Positions 42,834 to 51,379 of a stretch of 64,000 bases of DNA are shown here, in pieces. This stretch comes from Postechiella marina (GTDB lineage Bacteria > Bacteroidota > Bacteroidia > Flavobacteriales > Flavobacteriaceae), in assembly GCF_039538365.1 (NCBI RefSeq), contig NZ_BAABCA010000003.1, forward strand, positions 558,001 to 622,000, in the 5' to 3' direction. A model generated the notes under the pieces. The model saw only the letters and a list, made by a program, of their open reading frames with translations. It ran no database searches and had not been told where the DNA came from. How positions within the stretch are numbered: the stretch's first letter is position 1; each line of letters opens with the position of its first letter. The position numbers were made by a program, and so were the translations under genes.

Positions 42834-43487
42834 TTAAAGTGTCATTTCTGGAATATCACCTTCAACAATTAACGTTCCTTCTGTTGCTTTTTTAATATCG
42901 TCTACCAATACATTTGGAGCACGCTCTAAAAGTTTAAAGCCTTGCGGTGTAACTTCTAAAACAGCAAGGTTAGTTACAATCTTTTTAACACAACCAACGC
43001 CAGTTAAAGGCAGAGAACATTTTTTTAAAAGTTTAGATTCGCCACGTTTATTAGTATGCATCATAGCTACAATAATATTTTCTGCACTCGCAACTAAATC
43101 CATAGCACCACCCATACCTTTTACCATACGACCAGGAATTTTCCAATTGGCAATATCTCCGTTTTCTGCTACCTCCATAGCGCCTAAAATAGTAAGGTCT
43201 ACATGTTGCCCACGAATCATAGAAAAACTTAAAGCAGAGTCGAAAAAACTAGCTCCTGGTAGTGTTGTTATGGTTTGTTTTCCTGCATTAATAATATCGG
43301 CATCCTCTTCTCCTTCAAAAGGAAAAGGCCCCATGCCTAAAACTCCATTTTCACTTTGAAACTCGACTTCTATATCGTTACGAACATAATTTGCTACTAA
43401 AGTTGGAATTCCTATACCTAGATTAACATAGTAACCATCTTTAACCTCTTTTGCTATACGTTTTGCTATACCTATTTTGTCTAACAT
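42834..43487 (-). CDS. scoB: 3-oxoacid CoA-transferase subunit B
   Basis: A 217-residue beta subunit of a two-subunit CoA transferase (SCOT type), which swaps CoA between succinyl-CoA or acetyl-CoA and 3-oxoacids. The catalytic glutamate is E46 in FQSENGVLGMGPFP. VNLGIGIPTLVANYV precedes it, and GAMEVAENGDIANWKIPGRMVKGMGGAMDL (in parts) is the family core. The subunit A gene lies 49 bases upstream on the same strand, so they are one operon. Which acid is used cannot be told from sequence. Confidence 0.95.
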   Translation of the reverse strand: MLDKIGIAKRIAKEVKDGYYVNLGIGIPTLVANYVRNDIEVEFQSENGVLGMGPFPFEGEEDADIINAGKQTITTLPGASFFDSALSFSMIRGQHVDLTILGAMEVAENGDIANWKIPGRMVKGMGGAMDLVASAENIIVAMMHTNKRGESKLLKKCSLPLTGVGCVKKIVTNLAVLEVTPQGFKLLERAPNVLVDDIKKATEGTLIVEGDIPEMTL

Positions 43488-43536
43488 AAATACTTTTCTT
43501 ATTTGTTATTCCTGCGAAAGCAAGAAAGAGAAATTA

Positions 43537-44238
43537 TTAATTTTTAGTTCTTACCGTTCGTTGTTCTATACGTTTTTCGTAAGTTTCACCTTTAAAAATA
43601 CGTTGTACAAATATGCCTGGAATATGAATTTGGTTAGGATCTAACTCTCCCAAAGGCACTAACTCTTCAACCTCGGCAACAGTAATTTTTGCTGCACCAC
43701 ACATGTTTGGATTAAAGTTTCGTGCTGTACCTTTAAAAATTAAATTACCAGCTTCGTCACCTTTCCATGCTTTTACAAAAGCAAAATCTGCTTTAAAAGC
43801 ATGTTCTAAAACATACATTTTACCATCAAACTCTCTTGTCTCTTTTCCCTCGGCAACCTCTGTACCATAACCAGCAGGCGTAAAAATAGCTGGAAAACCA
43901 GCTTGTGCAGCACGACAGCGCTCGGCTAATGTACCTTGCGGAATTAACTCGACATCTAACTCGCCAGAAAGCATTTGACGCTCAAACTCATCGTTTTCGC
44001 CAACATAAGAAGATATCATTTTTTTTATTTGACGTTGCTGCAGCAGTAAACCCAAACCAAAATCGTCTACACCTGCATTATTAGAAATACATGTTAAACC
44101 AGACACTTTTAATTTAACTAGCTCTGCTATGGCATTTTCTGGAATGCCACTTAGCCCAAAACCACCAAGCATTAATGTCATATTATCTAAAACTCCTTTT
44201 AAAGCTTCTTTTACACCAGACACCTTTTTATTAATCAT
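43537..44238 (-). CDS. scoA: 3-oxoacid CoA-transferase subunit A
   Basis: A 233-residue alpha subunit, partner of ScoB. Family marks are LMLGGFGLSGIPENAI (about 22-37), TCISNNAGVDDFGLGLLL, YVGENDEFERQMLSGELDVEL and FTPAGYGTEVAEGKETREFDG (each in part). It is the first gene of the pair. In fatty-acid and ketone-body breakdown the two form acetoacetyl-CoA for thiolysis. A terminator for the PBP1A gene (44312-44329) lies 74 bases upstream, so the pair is a separate unit. Confidence 0.95.
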   Translation of the reverse strand: MINKKVSGVKEALKGVLDNMTLMLGGFGLSGIPENAIAELVKLKVSGLTCISNNAGVDDFGLGLLLQQRQIKKMISSYVGENDEFERQMLSGELDVELIPQGTLAERCRAAQAGFPAIFTPAGYGTEVAEGKETREFDGKMYVLEHAFKADFAFVKAWKGDEAGNLIFKGTARNFNPNMCGAAKITVAEVEELVPLGELDPNQIHIPGIFVQRIFKGETYEKRIEQRTVRTKN

Positions 44239-44311
44239 AGTATTTTCGTTTATTCTACCATAAAATTACGAATAACTTAATAAAAAGTCGAAAATATTAA
44301 CAATAAAAAAA

Positions 44312-44329
44312 CCATTCTTTTCAGAATGG
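44312..44329 (-). terminator. intrinsic terminator of the PBP1A gene
   Basis: Stem CCATTCT (44312-44318) / AGAATGG (44323-44329) with loop TTTC, followed on the minus strand by a run of seven T. Confidence 0.8.
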
Positions 44330-44360
44330 CTTAAATATTAGAATATGTTAAAACGAATTA

Positions 44361-46712
44361 TTAAATAAATCCTTCTAAATCATCAGGAGATTCGTTTTGT
44401 TTATCTTCTTTATCTTCTTCTTCCTTATTAACCTTTGTACAATCTACATTAATAGATAAGTCTACAGGTTGTTGAAAATCGGCTTTAGAAATATTTAAAT
44501 GTTTATCTTGGTAACAACTTTTCATATAAACACCCCAAATTGGTAGCGCCATAGATGCTCCTTGACCATAAGTAATACTTTTAAAGTGCGCTGCTCTATC
44601 TTCTGCACCAACCCAAACACCTGTTACAAGATTTGGCACCATACCCATAAACCAACCATCACTTTGGTTTTGCGTGGTTCCTGTTTTACCCGCAATAGCA
44701 TTTGTAAACCCGTAAGGGTAACCGGTAATAATTTCTTTATAAATACCAGAAGAGGGCATCCAAGTTCGCCTAAGCCTAGCTCCAGATCCTTCTGTGGTAA
44801 CACCTTCCATTAATTTAACTGTTACATAAGCAGTTTCCTCACTTAAAACATCTCGCGTTTCTGGAGAAAATTGATATAAAATAGTTCCGTTTTTATCTTC
44901 AATAGTAGTAACCATTACAGGTTTAGTATAGACACCTTTATTAGCAAATGTAGAATACGCACCAACCATTTCGTAAACACTTAAATCTGGCGTACCTAAT
45001 GCTATAGATGGTACCGGAGGAATATCTGATTCAATTCCTAATTTTCTAGCCAACTCTACAACAGGTTCTGGCCCCACTTTATCCATTAACCTTGCGGTAA
45101 TGGTGTTAACCGAATTTGCCAATGCATTTTTTAAAGTTCTAGAACCACCATAATCTGTATCTCCATTTGAGTTACTAGGACACCATGCTTTCGGGTTTCC
45201 AAACTTATTAGCTTCTATACAAAATGGTGTGTCTGGTAGCTCGTCGCAAGGCGATAAATGCAATTGATCTATAGCTGCAGAATATACTAGTGGCTTAAAA
45301 GTAGATCCCACTTGACGCTTTCCTTGTTTTACCATATCGTACTGAAAATGACGATAATTAACACCACCAACCCATGCTTTAACATGACCTGTTTGCGGAT
45401 TCATAGACATCATACCTGTACGCAAAAACGACTTGTAGTAACGCATAGAGTCTATAGGTTTCATTATAGTATCTATCTCTGAAGGTTTACCATCTTTCCA
45501 TGCAAAAACCGACATTTCAATTGGCTTATAAAACGATTTCTTTATGGTTTCGTCATCAATTTTTAAATCGTATTTCATGTGTCTCCAACGCTCTGATTGC
45601 TTTATAGAACGTTGCATTAAAGTATCTATAGCACCTTTAGTTAAATCTAAAAAAGGAGCAGTAGGATTACGTTTTGGTGTATTTTGCACAAAAAATTCGG
45701 CCTGTAACCTAGGCATATGCTGTTGTACTGCATCTTCTGCGTATTTTTGCATACGAGAATCTATAGTGGTGTATACCTTAAGACCGTCGCTATTAATATT
45801 ATATTTTGTACCATCTGGTTTAGGATTCTTTTTAATCCAATCTTTCATAAACGAACGTAAGTATTCTCTAAAATAAGTTGCCATACCTTCGCGATGCGAT
45901 TCTGGTGTATAGCGTAAATCTAGTTCTGTTTTTTGAAGCGAATCTTTAAGCTGAGTAGTTATGTACTCATACTTTTCCATCTGAGCTAGAACAACATTTC
46001 TTCTCTTTTTAACTAACTCGGGACGTCTTCTAGGGTTATATAAAGAAGAGTTTTTAAACATACCAACCAACATTGCCGATTCTTTAATATCTAAATCGCT
46101 AGGTTCTTTTCCAAAGTAAATACGAGCAGCACTACGAATACCATCGGCATTATTTAAAAAATCGTAAATATTAAAATATTGGGCTATAATTTCTTCTTTG
46201 GTGTATTGACGCTCTAAACGCGTAGCGATAATCCATTCTCTAAGTTTTTGAGACAGCTTCTTAATTATGTTAGCCTTTTCTCTTTTATGAAATAATTGCT
46301 TTGCTAATTGCTGCGAAATAGTACTTGCTCCTCCATTTTTACCCATAAAAGCAATAGCCCTTAAAGTTCCTCTAGCATCTATACCAGCGTGATCATGAAA
46401 ACGTGCGTCTTCAGTAGCAATTAAAGCGTTAACCAAATGCTTTGGTAACTTACTATAATCTACAGGTGTTCTATTATCGTTAAAGTAAAATTTACCCAAC
46501 GTAACACCATCTGCAGAAATAATTTCTGTTGCTAAATTTGTTTCAGGATTTTCTAGCTGCGTATGGTCTGGCATTTCGCCAAGCCAACCCCAACCTGCCA
46601 TTAAAAATATTAGTATTACACTAAAAAGACCTCCTAAAAATAATATCCAAAACCAACGAACGTATTTTGAAAAGGTGTTAACTACTGGTGCTTCTTTTTT
46701 TGTTTTTGCCAT
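44361..46712 (-). CDS. mrcA: class A penicillin-binding protein 1A
   Basis: A 783-residue bifunctional peptidoglycan synthase. It has a short cytoplasmic N-terminus, one membrane helix (about 20-42), and a glycosyltransferase domain with catalytic E101 in EDARFHDHAG, GGASTISQQLAKQLF and RRRPELVKKRRNVVL. The transpeptidase domain has S470-x-x-K473 in GSTFKPLVY, an SVN motif near 533 and KTGT near 665 in GKTGTTQNQSDGW. The tail is acidic (KEEEDKEDKQNESPDDL). It makes glycan strands and cross-links them at the outer face of the inner membrane. It ends with its own terminator. Confidence 0.96.
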   Translation of the reverse strand: MAKTKKEAPVVNTFSKYVRWFWILFLGGLFSVILIFLMAGWGWLGEMPDHTQLENPETNLATEIISADGVTLGKFYFNDNRTPVDYSKLPKHLVNALIATEDARFHDHAGIDARGTLRAIAFMGKNGGASTISQQLAKQLFHKREKANIIKKLSQKLREWIIATRLERQYTKEEIIAQYFNIYDFLNNADGIRSAARIYFGKEPSDLDIKESAMLVGMFKNSSLYNPRRRPELVKKRRNVVLAQMEKYEYITTQLKDSLQKTELDLRYTPESHREGMATYFREYLRSFMKDWIKKNPKPDGTKYNINSDGLKVYTTIDSRMQKYAEDAVQQHMPRLQAEFFVQNTPKRNPTAPFLDLTKGAIDTLMQRSIKQSERWRHMKYDLKIDDETIKKSFYKPIEMSVFAWKDGKPSEIDTIMKPIDSMRYYKSFLRTGMMSMNPQTGHVKAWVGGVNYRHFQYDMVKQGKRQVGSTFKPLVYSAAIDQLHLSPCDELPDTPFCIEANKFGNPKAWCPSNSNGDTDYGGSRTLKNALANSVNTITARLMDKVGPEPVVELARKLGIESDIPPVPSIALGTPDLSVYEMVGAYSTFANKGVYTKPVMVTTIEDKNGTILYQFSPETRDVLSEETAYVTVKLMEGVTTEGSGARLRRTWMPSSGIYKEIITGYPYGFTNAIAGKTGTTQNQSDGWFMGMVPNLVTGVWVGAEDRAAHFKSITYGQGASMALPIWGVYMKSCYQDKHLNISKADFQQPVDLSINVDCTKVNKEEEDKEDKQNESPDDLEGFI

Positions 46713-46776
46713 GTACTTTGGGTTAATACGTCTCGATTATTTTATCGCGAAAGCGTTATTAAATCGATTTGACATT

Positions 46777-47271
46777 TTAATTATTATTAATGTTTTCTAT
46801 TCTAAATCCTATATCTGTAATACCTTCAAGCTCTACTACACCATTTACTTTCCCGTTTTCTCGCATAGCATGTTGTATATTAACTTTGTAATTACCAGAT
46901 TCTTTAAAAATTACCTGTTCTTTATACCAAAGTTTATTTTCTTTAATATCGGTTAAACCCGAACCTAATAGTTTACCCGTTGGGTCTGCCATTTTATACT
47001 CTAAAGTATCTTTTATGGTTTTACCATGCGGAAATTCCATTTCTACAATTAAAAACAAATTACTGTACTTGTAATTATTTGTGTTTCTAATGTTAACAAA
47101 CAAATTGTAAGGTTTTATAGAGTCTGGAGGGACAACGTTAAAACTTATAACGTTGTCTTTATGCCATTTATTAGGAACCGACTTATAAATATCGAAAACT
47201 TGATTAGAGTCGCAAGACGATAGCACTACAGTAAAAATTAAAAAAAATAATATGCTATTCTTTAGTGGCAT
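46777..47271 (-). CDS. gldH: gliding motility lipoprotein GldH
   Basis: A 164-residue lipoprotein. I start it at the ATG at 47271, which gives a signal peptide with lipobox VLSSC (C20); longer starts lie inside the neighbouring ricT gene. The mature part fits GldH: DSNQVFDIYKSVPNKWH, NLFVNIRNTNNYKYSNLFL, FPHGKTIKDTLEYKMADPTGK (in parts), ending EGITDIGFRIE. GldH is one of the Gld lipoproteins needed for gliding and the type IX secretion apparatus in Flavobacterium johnsoniae. It overlaps ricT by 17 bases, so the two are co-transcribed. Confidence 0.9.
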   Translation of the reverse strand: MPLKNSILFFLIFTVVLSSCDSNQVFDIYKSVPNKWHKDNVISFNVVPPDSIKPYNLFVNIRNTNNYKYSNLFLIVEMEFPHGKTIKDTLEYKMADPTGKLLGSGLTDIKENKLWYKEQVIFKESGNYKVNIQHAMRENGKVNGVVELEGITDIGFRIENINNN

Positions 47272-48646
47272 TTTTATTGTTTTGAGGTTTTGGCTTTCTT
47301 CGGTTATTATTTTTCTTCCTGTTATTAAGGTTGTTTTGATTAGGATTCTTTTTAGCTGGAGCATTTTTGTTAGCTTGCCCAGGTTTTTGATTTGGATTTC
47401 CATTTGCTTTTTGTCCACCTTTTTGACTTGGAGTTCCTTTTTGATTTGGAGTTCTCTTTTGATTAGGCTTGTTTTTTTGATTTGGATTTCCTTTTGCTTT
47501 CTGTCCTCCCTTTTGATTACCCTTACGTCTATTATTTCTACGTTTATTATTAGGTTTTGGACTATCGAAACGTGTTAAACTATCTTGGCCAACAACATTT
47601 TCGAACTCTACCTTGGTCTCTTCTAGTAGATCTGAAGCGTATTCTTCAAGGCTTGCAACTTTTTCGTTTTTTTTATTTAAACTAATAATTTCGTTGGCTT
47701 GTACCGTTGTTATTTTATGCCAATTCATCCATTCGCCTTCGTAAGCATACCACATATGCCCTTTAAAAATGTCTGTTTTTTGGCAAACCGCTGTTCCTTT
47801 TTCAGTTCTTAACTTAACATCTGTTTTTGGAAAACTTTTTAGCGCATCTAAATAAGTGTCTAACTCGTAGTTTAAACAACATTTTAATTTTCCACATTGA
47901 CCCGCTAATTTTTGTGGGTTTAATGATAATTGTTGGTAACGTGCTGCCGATGTGCTTACCGATCTAAAATCTGTTAACCACGTAGAACAACATAGTTCGC
48001 GACCACAAGAGCCAATACCTCCTAGTCTTGAAGCTTCTTGACGAAAACCAACTTGTTTCATTTCTATTCGCGTTCTAAACTCGCGAGCAAACACTTTAAT
48101 TAATTCACGAAAATCTACACGCTCTTCTGCGGTATAATAAAAGGTAGCTTTACTGGCGTCTCCTTGAAATTCGATATCAGAAATTTTCATTTGCAATTTT
48201 AAATCTATTGCAAATTGACGTGCACGCACCTTCATCGGTTCTTCTTTATCTCGTGCTGTTTGCCAAATATCTATATCCTTTTGACTTGCTTTTCTATAAA
48301 CTTTTAAAATATCTTCTTCTTTTTGAGAAATATTTTTACGTTTCATTTGCACACGCACCAATTCTCCTGTAAGGGTAACCATGCCTATATCGTGCCCAGC
48401 TTGAGCTTGGGTAGCTACAATATCTCCTATACTTAAGGTTAAATTTTCTGCGTTATGATAATATAGCTTTCTTCCGTTTTTAAAACGCACTTCTACCCAG
48501 TTAAAAGGTTTTTCGCCATTAGGCAACGACATGTTAGATAACCAATCGAATACCGTTAATTTATTGCAACTATCTGTACCACAAGTACCATTATTTTTGC
48601 AGCCTTTTGGTGAGCCGTCTTTAGTTGAGCAACTTTGGCAAGCCAT
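47255..48646 (-). CDS. ricT: PSP1-domain protein RicT (YaaT) with a long basic tail
   Basis: A 463-residue cytoplasmic protein. The N-terminus is cysteine-rich (MACQSCSTKDGSPKGC), as in RicT proteins that help hold [4Fe-4S] clusters. The PSP1 domain (about 90-240) has GHDIGMVTLTGE, RDKEEPMKVRARQFA, FRTRIEMKQVGFRQEASRLG and GRELCCSTWL, all diagnostic (in parts). From about 370 to the end there is a low-complexity, lysine/asparagine/glutamine/proline tail of repeated NPNQK and TPNQK units. In Bacillus, RicT works with RicA/RicF in RNA processing. The tail suggests RNA binding, which is inference. GldH follows with a 17-base overlap. Confidence 0.9.
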   Translation of the reverse strand: MACQSCSTKDGSPKGCKNNGTCGTDSCNKLTVFDWLSNMSLPNGEKPFNWVEVRFKNGRKLYYHNAENLTLSIGDIVATQAQAGHDIGMVTLTGELVRVQMKRKNISQKEEDILKVYRKASQKDIDIWQTARDKEEPMKVRARQFAIDLKLQMKISDIEFQGDASKATFYYTAEERVDFRELIKVFAREFRTRIEMKQVGFRQEASRLGGIGSCGRELCCSTWLTDFRSVSTSAARYQQLSLNPQKLAGQCGKLKCCLNYELDTYLDALKSFPKTDVKLRTEKGTAVCQKTDIFKGHMWYAYEGEWMNWHKITTVQANEIISLNKKNEKVASLEEYASDLLEETKVEFENVVGQDSLTRFDSPKPNNKRRNNRRKGNQKGGQKAKGNPNQKNKPNQKRTPNQKGTPSQKGGQKANGNPNQKPGQANKNAPAKKNPNQNNLNNRKKNNNRRKPKPQNNKNATKE

Positions 48647-48714
48647 ATGTTTTTATATATTGATTTCGATTAAAACTAAGGTTTTATCGAAAGAAGGTTC
48701 ATAATTAATTTAGA

Positions 48715-48769
48715 TTTTTGCAATAGCAAAAACGCCAATAAAAGTAGGTTTTGAAATCGAGTTTCAAAA
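48715..48769 (-). other. two hairpins between trhO and ricT
   Basis: TTTTTGC / GCAAAAA (48715-48721, 48726-48732) and TTTTGAAA / TTTCAAAA (48749-48756, 48762-48769) are perfect short inverted repeats in the 201-bp gap between two minus-strand genes. Either could end the trhO transcript or bind a regulator; neither has a long T run. Confidence 0.4.
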
Positions 48770-48847
48770 TAATTTATCGACGTAAAGATAAGATTATTAT
48801 AAAGACTAAAAAACAAAGAATTTTTTGAAGCCTAATTAATTTAGCTT

Positions 48848-49921
48848 TTAAGTATCTTTTGGCTTCATGGTTTCGAAAATATTTCTCAAATCCTTTTTAT
48901 AAGGCAAGTGATCTGCTCTCCCTTTTTTAAAAATATCGTTGCTATTTCCCTGCCCTTTTCTAAGCTCTTTTTGTTCTTCAAAAGGTAAGGCATGTATTTC
49001 TTTACAGTTATTAGAACAGCAATTATTCATTTCTTCTTTACAAGCGTCGCACTGTATAAAAAGTAAATGGCAAGCATCGTTTGCACAATTGGTATGCACA
49101 TCTGCTGGCGCTCCACATTGGTGGCAACATGCAATAACGTCGTCGCTAATTTTTTCTGCTCTACGCTCATCAAAAACAAAATTCTTTCCTATAAACTTGT
49201 TCTCAAGTTCTTGCTCTTTAATTTGCCTAGTATATTCAATAATACCACCTTCTAACTGGTATACATTTTTAAACCCTTTATGTTTAAAGTATGCACTTGC
49301 TTTTTCGCAACGAATACCTCCTGTACAATACATTACTAGATTCTTATCTTCTTTATGAGCTTTTAAATCTTCTTCTATAATATCTAAAGATTCTCTAAAA
49401 GTATCTACATCTGGTGTTATGGCATTTTTAAAGTGACCTATTTCACTTTCGTAATGGTTTCTCATGTCTACCAAAACAGTTTTTTCGTCTTCTATAAGCT
49501 CATTAAACTTATCTGCACCAACATGTACACCTTTGTTTGTAACATCGAACGTGTCATCATTTAATCCATCTGCCACAATTTTTTTACGCACTTTTACTTT
49601 CAATTTTAAAAACGACATATTATCCTGCTCTACAGCAACATTTAATCGTATTCCTTTTAAAAAACTGATAGTATCTAAATGCGTTTTAAAAGCATTAAAA
49701 TTATCGGCTGGAAGCGATAATTGACCATTAATGCCCTCTGTAGCTACGTAGGTACGCCCTAAAACATCTAAGGCATCCCAGGTAAGAAATAAGTGATCTC
49801 TAAATTCTTGAGGGTTTTCTATTTTGGCATATTGATAAAAAGAAAGTGTTAATCGATCTTTACCTGCTTCTTCGATTAACTCTGCTCTTTCTTTTGCGCT
49901 TAACTTATTGTACAGTTGCAT
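48848..49921 (-). CDS. trhO: tRNA uridine-34 hydroxylase TrhO (YceA, rhodanese family)
   Basis: A 357-residue protein of the former UPF0176 group, which makes 5-hydroxyuridine at tRNA position 34 using O2. The N-terminal acylphosphatase-like part precedes a rhodanese domain with the catalytic loop C199-T-G-G-I-R (MYCTGGIRCEKAS). The C-terminus (about 265-320) is rich in cysteine pairs, CCHQCG, CHLLF, CDAC and NNCCSNNCKEIH, a likely zinc-binding module. It has its own promoter (49962-49969). Length and domain order match the family well. Confidence 0.93.
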   Translation of the reverse strand: MQLYNKLSAKERAELIEEAGKDRLTLSFYQYAKIENPQEFRDHLFLTWDALDVLGRTYVATEGINGQLSLPADNFNAFKTHLDTISFLKGIRLNVAVEQDNMSFLKLKVKVRKKIVADGLNDDTFDVTNKGVHVGADKFNELIEDEKTVLVDMRNHYESEIGHFKNAITPDVDTFRESLDIIEEDLKAHKEDKNLVMYCTGGIRCEKASAYFKHKGFKNVYQLEGGIIEYTRQIKEQELENKFIGKNFVFDERRAEKISDDVIACCHQCGAPADVHTNCANDACHLLFIQCDACKEEMNNCCSNNCKEIHALPFEEQKELRKGQGNSNDIFKKGRADHLPYKKDLRNIFETMKPKDT

Positions 49922-49961
49922 GCTATACTTATTTTTTAAGGTTAAAGAATATTTTAAGATG

Positions 49962-49969
49962 CAAAAGTA
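49962..49969 (-). promoter_or_regulatory. -7 promoter box of trhO
   Basis: The minus strand reads TACTTTTG, a TAnnTTTG match, 41 bases before the trhO ATG. A TTTG lies 16 bases upstream of it, slightly closer than usual for a -33 box. Confidence 0.5.
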
Positions 49970-50007
49970 CTAATTTTTATAAAAACAAAATTGAAGCAAA
50001 AGCAAGA

Positions 50008-50035
50008 AAGCACTTAAACCAAGGCTTAAGTGCTT
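50008..50035 (-). terminator. terminator after the 19-codon frame
   Basis: AAGCACTTAA (50008-50017) pairs perfectly with TTAAGTGCTT (50026-50035), continuing inward with CC/GG after one mismatch. On the minus strand it is followed by TCTTGCTTTTG. The stop codon of the short frame is inside the stem. Confidence 0.55.
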
Positions 50036-50085
50036 AATAAATAGTTTGAGTTAGTAGTTAATTTAGTAAAATTAACCGTTTTCAT
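50026..50085 (-). CDS. possible 19-residue peptide under a candidate ECF promoter
   Basis: A minus-strand ATG at 50085 opens MKTVNFTKLTTNSNYLLST, stop at 50026-50028. It lies 28 bases after the CATCTT box at 50113-50118 and closes inside a terminator-like hairpin, so promoter, frame and terminator form a compact unit of about 110 bases. It may be a tiny peptide gene or a small RNA with a chance frame. The other parts of the gap 49922-50253 show the trhO promoter and nothing else. Confidence 0.35.
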   Translation of the reverse strand: MKTVNFTKLTTNSNYLLST

Positions 50086-50112
50086 AGCAAAAAATTCCCA
50101 CTCACTATTTTA

Positions 50113-50141
50113 AAGATGCGCAGTAAACAAAAAGGTTGCGT
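50113..50141 (-). promoter_or_regulatory. candidate ECF sigma promoter, copy 3
   Basis: Minus strand ACGCAACC (50141-50134), 15 bases, CATCTT (50118-50113). The 18 bases of plus strand around the first box (50129-50146) are identical to those at 12313-12330. Confidence 0.6.
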
Positions 50142-50253
50142 TAAAATATTTAAATTCTTTTTTTTGCTGAAGCTATTTATGTTGAAAAGTATTATTGTAT
50201 CATCACAAAAGTTATAGTATTTTAGCATACAAAACTTCAGAAAAAAAAATTAA

Positions 50254-51261
50254 ATGAGCAGCGAAAAAGAAGCTAAATTAAAAGCACTAAAACTTACATT
50301 AGACAAATTAGACAAAGCCTACGGTAAGGGGACTGTAATGAAAATGAGTGATGCCGCAATACAAGATGTAGAGGCTATTTCTTCTGGTTCGTTAGGTCTA
50401 GACATTGCATTAGGCGTTGGTGGTTATCCACGAGGCCGTGTTATTGAAATATATGGTCCGGAATCTTCTGGTAAAACAACATTAACTTTACACGCTATTG
50501 CCGAAGCACAAAAAGCTGGAGGTATTGCCGCATTTATTGATGCAGAGCATGCTTTTGATCGTTTTTATGCAGAAAAATTAGGTGTAGATATTGACAACTT
50601 AATTATCTCGCAACCAGATAATGGAGAGCAAGCACTAGAAATTGCTGATAATTTAATTCGTTCTGGCGCTATCGATATTGTTGTAGTCGACTCTGTCGCT
50701 GCCTTAACACCAAAAAGCGAGATTGAAGGCGAAATGGGAGATTCTAAAATGGGGCTTCATGCGCGTTTAATGTCTCAAGCCTTAAGAAAACTTACAGGGT
50801 CTATAAGTAAAACCAATTGTACCGTAATATTTATTAACCAATTACGTGAAAAAATTGGTGTTATGTTTGGCAACCCAGAAACAACAACTGGTGGTAATGC
50901 CTTAAAATTTTACGCTTCTGTACGTTTGGATATTAGACGTTCCACTCAAATTAAAGATAGCAATGGTAATGTTTTAGGTAACAAAACCAGAGTTAAAGTT
51001 GTTAAAAACAAAGTAGCTCCGCCATTTAAAATGGCAGAATTCGACATTATGTATGGTGAAGGCGTGTCTAAAGTAGGCGAAGTTTTAGATGTAGCTGTAG
51101 AGCATGAAGTTGTTAAAAAAGCTGGATCTTGGTTTAGTTACGAAGACACCAAACTTGGACAAGGTAGAGATGCTGTTAAGGCCATTATAAAAGATAATCC
51201 GGAATTACTTGAAGAACTCGAAGGAAAAATTAAAATTGCATTAAAAGGCAATGAAGAATAA
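50254..51261 (+). CDS. recA: recombinase RecA
   Basis: A 335-residue RecA, full length. Walker A is GPESSGKT (68-75). Other marks are AAFIDAEHAFDRFYAEKLGVD, IVVVDSVAALTPKSEIEGEMGDSHMG-type text with K in place of H, FINQLREKIGVMFGNPETTTGGNALKFYASVRLDIRR (read in parts), and an acidic-basic tail. RecA forms ATP-dependent filaments on single-stranded DNA, drives strand exchange and triggers LexA cleavage in species that have it. I see no clear LexA-type palindrome upstream. It is a single gene ending at a strong terminator. Confidence 0.98.
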   Translation: MSSEKEAKLKALKLTLDKLDKAYGKGTVMKMSDAAIQDVEAISSGSLGLDIALGVGGYPRGRVIEIYGPESSGKTTLTLHAIAEAQKAGGIAAFIDAEHAFDRFYAEKLGVDIDNLIISQPDNGEQALEIADNLIRSGAIDIVVVDSVAALTPKSEIEGEMGDSKMGLHARLMSQALRKLTGSISKTNCTVIFINQLREKIGVMFGNPETTTGGNALKFYASVRLDIRRSTQIKDSNGNVLGNKTRVKVVKNKVAPPFKMAEFDIMYGEGVSKVGEVLDVAVEHEVVKKAGSWFSYEDTKLGQGRDAVKAIIKDNPELLEELEGKIKIALKGNEE

Positions 51262-51280
51262 ATAAATATAAAAACAAAAA

Positions 51281-51305
51281 AATCCCGATTCGATCGGGAT
51301 TTTTT
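51281..51305 (+). terminator. intrinsic terminator of recA
   Basis: Perfect stem AATCCCGAT (51281-51289) / ATCGGGATT (51293-51301) with loop TCG, followed by a T run; A residues upstream make it bidirectional. Confidence 0.92.
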
Positions 51306-51313
51306 GTTTTTAT

Positions 51314-51342
51314 ACGCAACCTTTCAAGCAAATACGCATCTT
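51314..51342 (+). promoter_or_regulatory. candidate ECF sigma promoter, copy 1 (before the sigma operon)
   Basis: ACGCAACC (51314-51321), 15 bases, CATCTT (51337-51342), then 37 bases to the lipoprotein ATG. It stands directly before the operon that contains an ECF sigma gene, as expected for an autoregulated sigma factor. Confidence 0.65.
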
Positions 51343-51379
51343 AAAATACAAAGCTTTAATCTCAAACAAAGTTGTTTTT

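Noticed and set aside
42681..42872. 63-codon frame on the plus strand
   Set aside because: Overlaps the end of scoB, no promoter and no recognisable sequence.
47252..47578. 108-codon hydrophobic frame on the plus strand
   Set aside because: Complement of the repetitive RicT tail; lysine/asparagine codons read backwards give F/L/I.
48939..49358. 139-codon frame on the plus strand
   Set aside because: Antisense shadow of trhO, produced by its cysteine-rich codons.
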